From NCBI GenBank assembly GCA_023399215.1, contig JAEWQJ010000010.1, positions 1-64,000 on the forward strand: DNA of 64,000 nt, written 5' to 3'. How positions within the stretch are numbered: position 1 is the first letter of the stretch; every line of letters starts with the position of its first letter. Shown here piece by piece: positions 26,197 to 33,913 of the stretch. The position numbers were made by a program, and so were the translations under genes. The notes beneath the pieces are model-generated. The model was not told where the DNA came from and ran no database searches. It was given only the letters and a program-made list of their open reading frames with translations. Source of the stretch: Methanobacteriota archaeon. GTDB taxonomy: Archaea; Halobacteriota; Methanosarcinia; Methanosarcinales; Methanosarcinaceae.

Positions 26197-27549
26197 ATGG
26201 AAAAAGACTACGATATTATAATTATTGGAACTGGAACCGCGGGCAGAACCTTTGCGGATAAAGTGGCACATTCAGGATTAAAAATAGCAATTATTGACTC
26301 GAAAGAGTATGGAGGAATATCTCCTCCCAGAGGCTGTGATACTAAAAAAATGTTCACAGATCTTGCCGAGATAACTGATTCAAACAATCGATTGATAGGG
26401 AAAGGTATAGGGACAAATCGTTCTTTAAAGATTGACTGGCCTTCTCTTATCGAATTCAAGAGGAAAGCTACTGAAGAATGTCCTGGAAGAATTGAGAACC
26501 ATTTTATTGAGATGGGAATCGATACATACCACGGGAAAGCTTATTTTGAAAATCAAAACACAGTAGTTGTTGGAGAAGACAAGCTTAAAGGGGAACATAT
26601 TTTTCTTGCTACAGGTTCAAAGCCTAGAAAACTCAACATTTCCGGAGAAGAGTACGTTACCACAAGTGAAGAGTTTATGAAAACCGAAAAGCTCCCTGAA
26701 AGAATTATCTTCATCGGAGGCGGTCACATCTCCTTAGAGTTCGCTCATGTTGCACGAAGGACTGGGGCAGAGGTCATAATTCTGCACAGAAGTGAAAGGC
26801 TCCTGAGACACTCTGATGCTGACATGGTAGATTTGCTTATAAAGGAGACCGAAGCCGCAGGAATTAAAATTCTTATGAATAAACCAGTAGCCTCGATTGA
26901 AAAGGACACTAATGGCTTTCTGGTTAGGATTGAATCTAAATCCGGAACTGAGTCAGAGACCCAGAGCTTCCGTGCGGATATGATAATTCATGGAGCAGGA
27001 CGTGTCCCGAATATAGAGGATCTTCATCTCGAAAAAGCCGGGATTAAGATTGAAAAGAGAGCTATTGTAGTCGATAAGTACATGAGAACCTCAAACCCTC
27101 GAGTCTATGCAGGTGGAGATTGTGTATCAGAAGGTATGAAACTTACTTCTGTAGCAGCTCTTCAAGGAGAAGTTGCAGCAGCTAACATCCTTAATGAGAA
27201 TAGTGTCGAAGTGGATTATACAGGTATTCCAAGTGCAGTTCATGCAATACCTGTCCTGGCTTCAGTAGGAACCAGTGCCGCTAAAGATAATGATAAATAT
27301 AAAGTTGTTCTCAATGACAGAAGCAACTGGTACACAACCCGAAAAGCAGGAATGGAGTTTGCAGCTTCAAAAGTAATTATTGATGAAACAAGTGACCGTA
27401 TAGTGGGGGCTTATATTCTGGGTCCGAATGCTGGAGAAGCTATCAATATTTTCGCTGCGGTAATGAGGCTTGGACTCAAGGCGTCGGACATAAAAAAGCT
27501 GGTATTTACCTATCCTACTACATGTTCAGATATTCGTTATATGTTATGA
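26197..27549 (+). CDS. dihydrolipoamide-dehydrogenase-like flavoprotein without the redox disulfide
   Basis: The 450-residue protein follows the pyridine-nucleotide disulfide oxidoreductase fold: FAD motif IIIIGTGTAGRTFADKVA, NAD(P) motif IIFIGGGHISLEFAHVARR, second FAD motif RVYAGGDCV, and the dimerisation domain from about residue 335. The usual CxxxxC is replaced by SPPRGC, leaving one Cys. The usual C-terminal HPTxxE base motif reads YPTTCSD. So the standard dithiol chemistry is unlikely; an NAD(P)H oxidase, coenzyme A-type or single-Cys reductase is possible. ATG 26197 has GAAGGGGG in front; an open frame upstream (from 26089) is probably untranslated. Confidence 0.85.
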   Translation: MEKDYDIIIIGTGTAGRTFADKVAHSGLKIAIIDSKEYGGISPPRGCDTKKMFTDLAEITDSNNRLIGKGIGTNRSLKIDWPSLIEFKRKATEECPGRIENHFIEMGIDTYHGKAYFENQNTVVVGEDKLKGEHIFLATGSKPRKLNISGEEYVTTSEEFMKTEKLPERIIFIGGGHISLEFAHVARRTGAEVIILHRSERLLRHSDADMVDLLIKETEAAGIKILMNKPVASIEKDTNGFLVRIESKSGTESETQSFRADMIIHGAGRVPNIEDLHLEKAGIKIEKRAIVVDKYMRTSNPRVYAGGDCVSEGMKLTSVAALQGEVAAANILNENSVEVDYTGIPSAVHAIPVLASVGTSAAKDNDKYKVVLNDRSNWYTTRKAGMEFAASKVIIDETSDRIVGAYILGPNAGEAINIFAAVMRLGLKASDIKKLVFTYPTTCSDIRYML

Positions 27550-28429
27550 ATTCCGGCAGAACCCAAAAGCAAGCACTAAGCATACTTTCTGATATCGTAT
27601 TCAGAAGGAGATCAAAGTTTGGGTCTTTTCAATTTATTATAAATAGTTCAATTTTCAAATATTCCATCGTTCTTAAGTGAAGATTTATGCAAGTTCAAAA
27701 TTTTATGTCACTGTTTACTCAGTTCAACTGTGTAAACCAATCATACTAATCTGAATGTAGATAATAAATGTGGATAAGCATTTTGGTGTGAATACAAATT
27801 CAAATTTATCAGGAACAGTTTCCAGGTATTCTCGAGTTTCCTTTGAGGTATGTATTTTGTGATTATCCATGATACTTTTGATCTTTTCTTCTGGATAAAT
27901 TAACTCAAGTTCTTTAAGGAATTGAATGAATTCCCAGCTTTTAGGAAGACACGGAAATAAGTAGTAAAGTTGAGATTCTTCCGTGCTTTCCTTGTTTTCC
28001 GTGGTTGTAATATCCAGATTGAATCTTTAATTTAAGATAATAACTGCAGATTTTCGATTAGTTCTCCAAAAAAGATAACAAGAAAAATGTTATTTTTTAA
28101 GATATCTAAGAAGGTCGACCTAAATTAAATTTTCAATTTTCTTTTTTTAATTTGATATTTTTATATAATATCATGTCAATCCTTTTTCATTCATTTACGC
28201 AAAAATCAGGCCTGAAGAAATTCCTATCTTGCTGAACTGAACATTATTTCACTGAACTGAGTTAGTCATACACAGAGGTATGGGGAAAAGCCTGCAGGTC
28301 TATAAAAGCAATTTAAAGGATAAAACAGGAACTCTGGAAAATCCTAAGATTTAGTAAGCAATTCACGGTATAAGTTCACAGGTATAAACAGCTGATTAGT
28401 ATATATGAAATTTAGTTGGGGGTTAGTAT
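27550..28429. other. intergenic region with a transposase remnant
   Basis: No intact gene is seen in these 880 bases. A minus-strand IS630-type transposase fragment lies at about 27733-27945. The remainder is AT-rich. The end (28408-28429) gives the GGGGG ribosome-binding site of the DUF2173 gene. Confidence 0.6.
27733..27945 (-). mobile_element. remnant of an IS630-family (DDE) transposase
   Basis: Reading the minus strand from about 27945 gives KSWEFIQFLKELELIYPEEK, then KIKSIMDNHKIHTSKETREY and FEFVFTPK. This is the characteristic IS630/Tc1 catalytic block (the D of MDNHxIHxS, then FTPxxxSxLNxIE). The frame diverges from the family right after FTPK, and neither the first catalytic Asp region nor the final Glu is present. 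No terminal inverted repeats were found. It is a short decayed piece of a former element. Confidence 0.8.
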
Positions 28430-28780
28430 ATGATTGTACAGGAATGCAATTTATCATTAGATGAACTTCTGAAGTTTGATGGGGTAATGGCAGCCGGGAT
28501 TTTCAGTCCCGAAGGGAAGCTTGTGGAGTATAAGTCTAGGGATGAAATGCCCAAAGAAATGGCCGAGATGACTGCCAAGTTCTGTGGAGCCGTGAACCTG
28601 ATGTTCGATGCTCTGGCCAGTGCTTACACACAACTCTACAAGATGAACTGGGTACCTCAGCAAAGCTGGATGTACAGCGGCGGCGACTGGACCGTTATGA
28701 TCTCGGGAACAAGAGGGGTTTTTGTTGAGAAGTCAAAGGCGGATTTAAAGAAGCTCTTTGCGGCCCTGGGAATGTGTTAA
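28430..28780 (+). CDS. DUF2173 family protein
   Basis: The 116-residue protein starts LDELLKFDGVMAAGIFSPEGKLVEYKS and ends GVFVEKSKADLKKLFAALGM, matching DUF2173 as I remember it. The family has a roadblock-like alpha/beta outline and no established function, and it often occurs in methanogens and sulfur-oxidising bacteria. GGGGGTTAG precedes the ATG at good spacing. Central Trp-rich segments (MNWVPQQSWMYSGGDWTVMI) may form a binding surface. It stands alone in a large gap. Confidence 0.75.
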   Translation: MIVQECNLSLDELLKFDGVMAAGIFSPEGKLVEYKSRDEMPKEMAEMTAKFCGAVNLMFDALASAYTQLYKMNWVPQQSWMYSGGDWTVMISGTRGVFVEKSKADLKKLFAALGMC

Positions 28781-29418
28781 CGCCTGAACAAACTCTGGCT
28801 GGCCAGCCCGAGTCAGGTACCCGGGTCAGGTAATTATTTCATTTTTATCAGGTAGGTCTGCCTGCATTATGGGCAGTTTGTTGAATTTATCTGTAATCCT
28901 TTTAGATAGATAGCTTGCCTGTATCTTGCCCAAAGCTCTAATTCAAGCCTCTAAATTGGGTTACACCTTTCTTGCAACACAGCTAAAAAAACTATATTGT
29001 CTTTGATTATACCATTACTTATATACCATTACTTACATAGTAATAATTGGTCCATAGGGTCAAGTCCCGATGTATAAAGAAGACGTACAAAGAAAGTATG
29101 TAACTTAACTAAGGTAACTTAACTAAGGTAACTTAAATAAGGTAACTTAAATAAGGTGACTTAAATAAGTAATAACTTAACTGAGTACAGAACTAAACTA
29201 CATAAAATTGGACCAGGCCTTATGGATCACTTTATAAATCTAAAAGGCTTCTTATTCAAGTTGTCTTAAAGCCATTTTGAATTCTACAATTGGGTAATAC
29301 CCATTTCAAGTTTTAATTCATTTCAACAAAGATATATTTTTCATAGTTCAACATAGCTTATTTGCTATTCTCGCTCGAATTCTTTGTTCCATCTTTTACT
29401 TCCTTCCCCAACAATCAT
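28781..29418. other. intergenic region with short tandem repeats
   Basis: No gene is supported. Four to five copies of a roughly 16-base unit (AAGGTAACTTAACTAA or AAATAA) occupy about 29098-29172. The rest is AT-rich with no recognisable RNA. Confidence 0.55.
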
Positions 29419-29760
29419 TTATAACATATCTTTCAGGTTTTTCCTTTCTCTTTTAATGAAGTCTGCTATTTTCTTTATATTATGTACGGTGACTCTGTTC
29501 CAAAATCTAGTGATTTTTCTTATTGTTGCTTCCTTAAACCTACGATTTTCTCTGCTGACTACCTCAAAAAGCTGCAATAATCTAGAAAAACTGATTCTTT
29601 GGAAAAAATGCCAAAGAATCAGTTTATTCATTTGATCTTTTTTCAGAATATTTCTACTAAAATCGATACGTTTCGCTACCTCCCAAAGTGAAATAATTAC
29701 GAAAAACAATTCTAAAAATTTAATGATTTGATAATAAAATTGGTTTTGGGATGAGTTCAT
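29419..29760 (-). CDS. doubtful small basic protein
   Basis: The frame gives 113 residues from ATG 29760 (GTG 29775 upstream): a hydrophobic first third (FLELFFVIISLWEVAKRIDF) and a strongly basic C-terminus (RENRRFKEATIRKITRFWNR, then KKIADFIKRERKNL). No ribosome-binding site or family match was found, and a long inverted repeat (29588-29625) runs through it. It may be a mobile-element remnant or chance. Confidence 0.25.
   Translation of the reverse strand: MNSSQNQFYYQIIKFLELFFVIISLWEVAKRIDFSRNILKKDQMNKLILWHFFQRISFSRLLQLFEVVSRENRRFKEATIRKITRFWNRVTVHNIKKIADFIKRERKNLKDML
29588..29625. repeat. perfect 15-bp inverted repeat with 8-base loop
   Basis: AAACTGATTCTTTGG (29588-29602) and CCAAAGAATCAGTTT (29611-29625) are perfect complements around AAAAAATG. 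It would make a stable hairpin in RNA or a cruciform in DNA. It lies inside the doubtful ORF at 29419-29760. Confidence 0.85.
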
Positions 29761-29792
29761 CCTTAATTTATACACTGATTTAGAAGAACCGA

Positions 29793-30191
29793 TTAAGAGT
29801 AGTCTTCTTGAATAAACACTACGGTCTTTGCAACAATATCGTGAAAAGCCTGCTTTTTTGAAGTAAAAAGGATCAGCAGAAACCCTGTAAAAAAGGGAAT
29901 TGCAGCAAAAATTTTCAGAATAAAGCGCTTTGTTGCCTGCATAAAGGAAATTCTGTTTCCGTTGAGGTCAGTAACAATAATGTTCACAGCTTGCTTGCCC
30001 ACAGTTGACCTAAGGGTCGAACTCTCCTGAAATACAAAATAAGCCCACATTGTGAAAAAGAACAGAATATAGAAAAAGGTTTCATCCAGGGGTTCTGTGA
30101 TTAGCTCTAAAAACATAAAAAGGAAAATAATTACGAAAATATCGATTATTGAGGCTATAAGTCTCCTGGAAATGTCGGAGTATGGGTGCAT
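29793..30191 (-). CDS. RDD family membrane protein
   Basis: The 132-residue protein has the RDD outline: SRRLIASIIDIFVIIFLFMF with the conserved Arg and Asp, a second TM (FFYILFFFTMWAYFVF), then STVGKQAVNIIVTDLNG, a third TM and FHDIVAKTVVFI at the end. RDD proteins are small membrane proteins of mostly unknown, possibly transport, function. AGGGAG lies before the ATG; GTG 30194 is one codon upstream. It may share a transcript with nothing; the flanking genes are separated by gaps. Confidence 0.9.
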   Translation of the reverse strand: MHPYSDISRRLIASIIDIFVIIFLFMFLELITEPLDETFFYILFFFTMWAYFVFQESSTLRSTVGKQAVNIIVTDLNGNRISFMQATKRFILKIFAAIPFFTGFLLILFTSKKQAFHDIVAKTVVFIQEDYS

Positions 30192-30409
30192 CACAATCTC
30201 CCTAATTTAATTTATATAGATGCAGTGTTGAATAATAAAGTTAACTCTGTAACTAAAATACAAAAATGAAAAATGTTGAAAGCATGGAATGTGGAACCCA
30301 AATTGATTCAATGAATATAAAAGAGAAGGTTAAGAAGGTATTTACTTCTCACAGGGAAGATTCTTACCTTCTTATCTGTTACTTTGCTATTTTTATTACT
30401 TTGCCGTTA

Positions 30410-30751
30410 TTATTTTTTCTTTGAGATGGGGATTTCGATCTTATCCACCAGTTTCTTTACATCTGTCTTGATATCTGAGGCAAGCTTTTTTGCACTATCG
30501 CCGGTCGTATCAACCAGTTTTTCAACCCTTGCAGTAATGCTCTTTACCTCATCCTTTACATCAATTGATTTTATTTCACCCGAAATGGATTTTATTTCAG
30601 TATTTATATTCTTTGCAAGTTTCGAGGCTTCGTCTCCTGTTTTCTTTGCAAGAGTATCAATGTCGCTCCCAAGCTTTCCAACTTTCTCCTGTATTCTGCT
30701 TTTTTTTCCAGCTTCGGTTTCTTTACTTTCGCTTTCCATTGGTTGTGCCAT
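30410..30751 (-). CDS. helical, charged LEA/coiled-coil-like protein
   Basis: The 113-residue product is almost entirely Lys, Glu, Asp, Ser, Ile and Val in heptad-like spacing: ASKLAKNINTEIKSISGEIK, then EVKSITARVEKLVDTTGDSA and ASDIKTDVKKLVDKI. There is no Cys, no TM and no signal. It resembles late-embryogenesis-abundant or apolipoprotein-like amphipathic proteins linked to desiccation or salt stress. The start ATG follows GAAGGGG. The long plus-strand ORF over the same bases is a mirror effect of this composition. Confidence 0.7.
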   Translation of the reverse strand: MAQPMESESKETEAGKKSRIQEKVGKLGSDIDTLAKKTGDEASKLAKNINTEIKSISGEIKSIDVKDEVKSITARVEKLVDTTGDSAKKLASDIKTDVKKLVDKIEIPISKKK

Positions 30752-31074
30752 ATAAACCCCTTCTTATTTTTGATGAAAATAATTAATTTCTCTCCGAAGA
30801 GAGCCTGTTTTTGTAGATATTTAATTATGGGTTTCCGAAATTATAAGAGTATCTTTAGAAGTGAAAACTGATTTTTGAAAGTAAATTTTACGCTACAAGC
30901 TTATAAAGTATAAATTAAAATAGTATGCTTGTAAAAAGTAAAGCAACTTAACTGATTAAAAGAGTTTATGTAAAAACTCCGGCAGGAACGATATAAGAGC
31001 CGAATCAGGATACCGTATTCATGAAAAACCAGCTCTCTGCGATAGAGTAAGCCATTGAAATCTGTAGAGGAAAT
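30752..31074. other. divergent intergenic region
   Basis: No gene or RNA is seen between the minus-strand helical-protein gene and the plus-strand DUF373 gene. AT-rich TATA-like runs (for example near 30905-30920) may serve either direction; GAGGAAAT just before 31075 is the downstream ribosome-binding site. Confidence 0.35.
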
Positions 31075-32211
31075 ATGCAGACCTTAGTTATATGCATAGA
31101 CAGAGATAACGATCTGGGCGAAAAAGCAAAACTCGAAACCCCAATAGTAGGACGGGAGGCAAATGTTCAGGCTGCTGTCGCACTTGGGATCGCAGACCCG
31201 GAAGATTCTGATACCAATACCATTTTCGGTGGAATCAGGATTCTTGATGAATTACGGGCAAAAGGAACTGATGCTGAGATCGTTTCTTTTGCAGGAGATA
31301 AAAACGTTGGAGTGATCTCAGACCAGAAAATTGCCGAGCAGCTTGAAACATTTCTCAATATGAATGACGTGCAGAGGGCGGTATTCGTCTCGGATGGGGC
31401 AGAGGACGAAACGCTTGTTCCTATTGTCCAATCCCGTATGAGAATTGACTCTGTGAAAAGAATCGTAATAATGCAGAGCCAGAACCTGGAAAGTACTTAT
31501 TATATCCTGAAACATGTTTTTAGCGACCCGAAAATCTCCCAGACTTTCTTTGTACCTTTAGGGCTTGCTTTTCTCATTTATGCAATATTTTTGCTTGCCC
31601 GCTATCCTGAAGGTGCAATTGTGGGAATTCTTGCAGCTGTAGGGCTTTACATGTTGTACAGGGGTTTTGGACTGGACGATCTTGTCGCTCTTGAAAAAGA
31701 AAAGCTCTGGGACGCTTTTCTTGAACAGAGAATGGTTTTTATTAGCTATACGGCTTCACTGCTTACAATCCTTGTAGCAACTGCGTATGGAGCTATGGAA
31801 GTATGGAAGCTTTACTCAGCAGATGGGGTATGGTATCAAGGAATCCTTACGCTTGTCTCAGTATTCATCAATGCTTCAGTCTGGTGGTATGCAGGAGCCA
31901 TGCTGCTTGCCGACCTTGGAAAAATCTTCGATTTAAAGATGGAAAATAAGCCCATTTATAAAAATGTCGCGATTTCTTTATTTGTTATCGCAACAGGGCT
32001 GCTCTTCTGGGGCGCAAGTACATACATTTTAGCGACGGCTTCCCTTTCGGAAGGCATTACTAATGATGCATCCGTTGCCCTCCAGTACTTTGTATATTCG
32101 GTCGCAGTTGCGATTATTATTGCCCTTGCAGGCATAAAATACAGCGTATCAAACCAGGCCTCCGAAAATGAAGAGAAAGGAAGAGATAAAAGAAGGAAAA
32201 AACTCGCCTGA
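31075..32211 (+). CDS. DUF373 family membrane protein
   Basis: The 378-residue protein has an N-terminal soluble domain (about 1-150; TLVICIDRDNDLGEKAKLETPIVG with a conserved acidic DRDNDLG, then FVSDGAEDE), then about six TM segments from residue 158 to 355, and a basic C-terminal tail. DUF373 is widespread in archaea with no established function to my knowledge. GAGG precedes the ATG. A purine-nucleoside-phosphorylase-type gene follows 90 bases downstream in the same direction, so cotranscription is possible. Confidence 0.9.
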   Translation: MQTLVICIDRDNDLGEKAKLETPIVGREANVQAAVALGIADPEDSDTNTIFGGIRILDELRAKGTDAEIVSFAGDKNVGVISDQKIAEQLETFLNMNDVQRAVFVSDGAEDETLVPIVQSRMRIDSVKRIVIMQSQNLESTYYILKHVFSDPKISQTFFVPLGLAFLIYAIFLLARYPEGAIVGILAAVGLYMLYRGFGLDDLVALEKEKLWDAFLEQRMVFISYTASLLTILVATAYGAMEVWKLYSADGVWYQGILTLVSVFINASVWWYAGAMLLADLGKIFDLKMENKPIYKNVAISLFVIATGLLFWGASTYILATASLSEGITNDASVALQYFVYSVAVAIIIALAGIKYSVSNQASENEEKGRDKRRKKLA

Positions 32212-32304
32212 CTGCAAGCGACCTGCCAGAATCTTTGAAGCTCGAGGGGGTTAACAAAATCGAAAATGGGGGGTAACAGTAAAAACTGTCAGGAAGATCA
32301 TAAA

Positions 32305-33081
32305 ATGGAAAAAATATCTGAAAACGTTGAAATTGCAGTGCTTGGTGGTGTCGGTTTTAACTCTTACCAGGAATTTGAAAGCCAGTTAGTAAACACTCCA
32401 TATGGAGAAGTTACAGTTTATCTTACTACTGTAAGAGGAAAAAAAGTTGTAGTAATCCCCAGGCATGCAGGAGAAAACCATATTCCTCCTCACAGGATTA
32501 ATTACAGGGCCAATATCTGGGCTGTGTATTCTATCGGGGCAAAACGTGTAATCTCCACAAATTCCGTAGGGTCAATGCGAGGGCATCCAGTGGGTAGCTT
32601 TGTAGTACTTAACGATTTCATAGATTTTACCCGGAACCGGCCTTCTACCTTTTATGACGACAGAACCGCACACGTCGATGTATCTGAGCCCTACTGTCCT
32701 GAGATCAGGATAGCCCTTAAAGGCGCTCTGGAAAAACAGGGACTACCCTATACCGAAGGAATTTATGCCTGCACGGAAGGTCCACGTTTTGAGACTAGGG
32801 CCGAAATCCGCATGATGAGCCAATTTGCAGATGTTGTGGGCATGACCGGTGTACCTGAAGTGAGCCTTGCAAAAGAACTCAGCCTCTGTTATGCTTCTCT
32901 TGCCATTATCACAAATCAGGCCTGCGGAATGACCACACAGAAACTAACTGCTGACGAAGTTACCGAAGTTGTGGGAAAAGCTCAGGACGCAATCTTTGAG
33001 ATTATTTCGGATACAATAGAAAATATTCCAGAAACTCGAAACTGCAGGTGCAGATTTGCTAAGGACGGAGCTTGCTTGTGA
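32305..33081 (+). CDS. MTAP/PNP-family phosphorylase, probably 6-oxopurine or methylthioinosine type
   Basis: The 258-residue product has the nucleoside phosphorylase pattern: GGVGFNSYQEFE, the phosphate-site RHAGENHIPPHRINYRANIW, TNSVGSMRGHPVG, YACTEGPRFETRAEI, and VVGMTGVPEVSLAKELSLCY. The base-binding loop reads IITNQACGM, with Asn where 6-aminopurine-specific MTAP has Asp. That favours 6-oxopurine substrates (methylthioinosine, inosine or guanosine), as in methanogen MTIP. It would salvage methylthio-purines. ATG 32305 has AGGAAG upstream; an ATG at 32266 is in frame. The Cys-rich end (NCRCRFAKDGACL) is unusual. Confidence 0.85.
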   Translation: MEKISENVEIAVLGGVGFNSYQEFESQLVNTPYGEVTVYLTTVRGKKVVVIPRHAGENHIPPHRINYRANIWAVYSIGAKRVISTNSVGSMRGHPVGSFVVLNDFIDFTRNRPSTFYDDRTAHVDVSEPYCPEIRIALKGALEKQGLPYTEGIYACTEGPRFETRAEIRMMSQFADVVGMTGVPEVSLAKELSLCYASLAIITNQACGMTTQKLTADEVTEVVGKAQDAIFEIISDTIENIPETRNCRCRFAKDGACL

Positions 33082-33913
33082 ATTACCCATGTGCTAAGGA
33101 CTAGCGCATTGATTCCAAAGTAAGTTCATAGAACTTGACCTTTAATATATCCATAAATCACGGATTTTTCTAAGAAATAATGAATTAATATTGGAATCGA
33201 AGCACTAGTGTCGCATCAACAGTAAAATGTCGTATCAAATCAATTGCAATTATTCGTAAGCGTTGAATCTTTGAAGGTTGACGCGACACTAGTGGGTTTA
33301 TGCCTTACTATGAAACCGTACTTAAAGATTAAACAGGAAAGTCGCGTCTATATCTATACTATATCTATAAAATTTTTAATCTTGTATTTTCGATCAATTT
33401 TTCCATTAAATACTTCCATTAATACTTCCATTAACTGCTTTCTTGACCCCATTTTCCAGTAATTTTTTGCTAAGTAATCTCTTAAAATAATCCCTAAATA
33501 GCGTATTAGGTAGTATCGACATTCGGTCAATGCCAGATAATTATATTTATATAATAAGCAAGTAATAAAATATTTATATAATAGTACCCATAAGATGAGG
33601 TTGCAAATGAGATAACAGATAAATTTGGAAGGTACGAAAGTGTGCTCATGAGGAGTAAAAAAATTTTGCGCACTGAAAAATGCTCTAAGTGCACATCTAA
33701 GTATAAATATCACTCAAAGTTCAAGTAATAGACTTTAATAGAATGTAACAGACTTGAATAGACTTTTACCTGTAAACGCAAATTATGCTGCTAGAAATTA
33801 AGAAGACAGCAGAATGTTGATTTTTCAAACTTCAAAATTTAAACTTTGAAGGGAAATTTACAGGTTTTGAAGGGAAGCTTACTTATACCACTCATATATC
33901 AGGATAAAAAATC
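33082..33913. other. intergenic region with a short inverted-repeat element and possible remnants
   Basis: This 830-base gap holds the 92-base inverted-repeat element at 33203-33294. A minus-strand open frame at 33354-33713 ends in LRDYLAKNYWKMGSRKQLME, which looks somewhat coding and could be a gene remnant, but no family was recognised. Repeats of TTCCATTAATAC lie near 33415-33433. Confidence 0.5.
33203..33294. mobile_element. MITE-like element with 18-bp terminal inverted repeats
   Basis: The left end CACTAGTGTCGCATCAAC (33203-33220) and the right end GTTGACGCGACACTAGTG (33277-33294) are inverted repeats matching at 17 of 18 positions, enclosing 56 bases with no ORF. This is the architecture of a non-autonomous miniature element or an internally deleted insertion sequence. 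No clear target-site duplication is visible in the flanks. Confidence 0.7.

Noticed and set aside
30384..30755. 123-codon plus-strand ORF rich in Phe and Ser
   Set aside because: It is the mirror of the Lys/Glu/Asp-rich helical protein on the minus strand, whose ribosome-binding site and composition are convincing.
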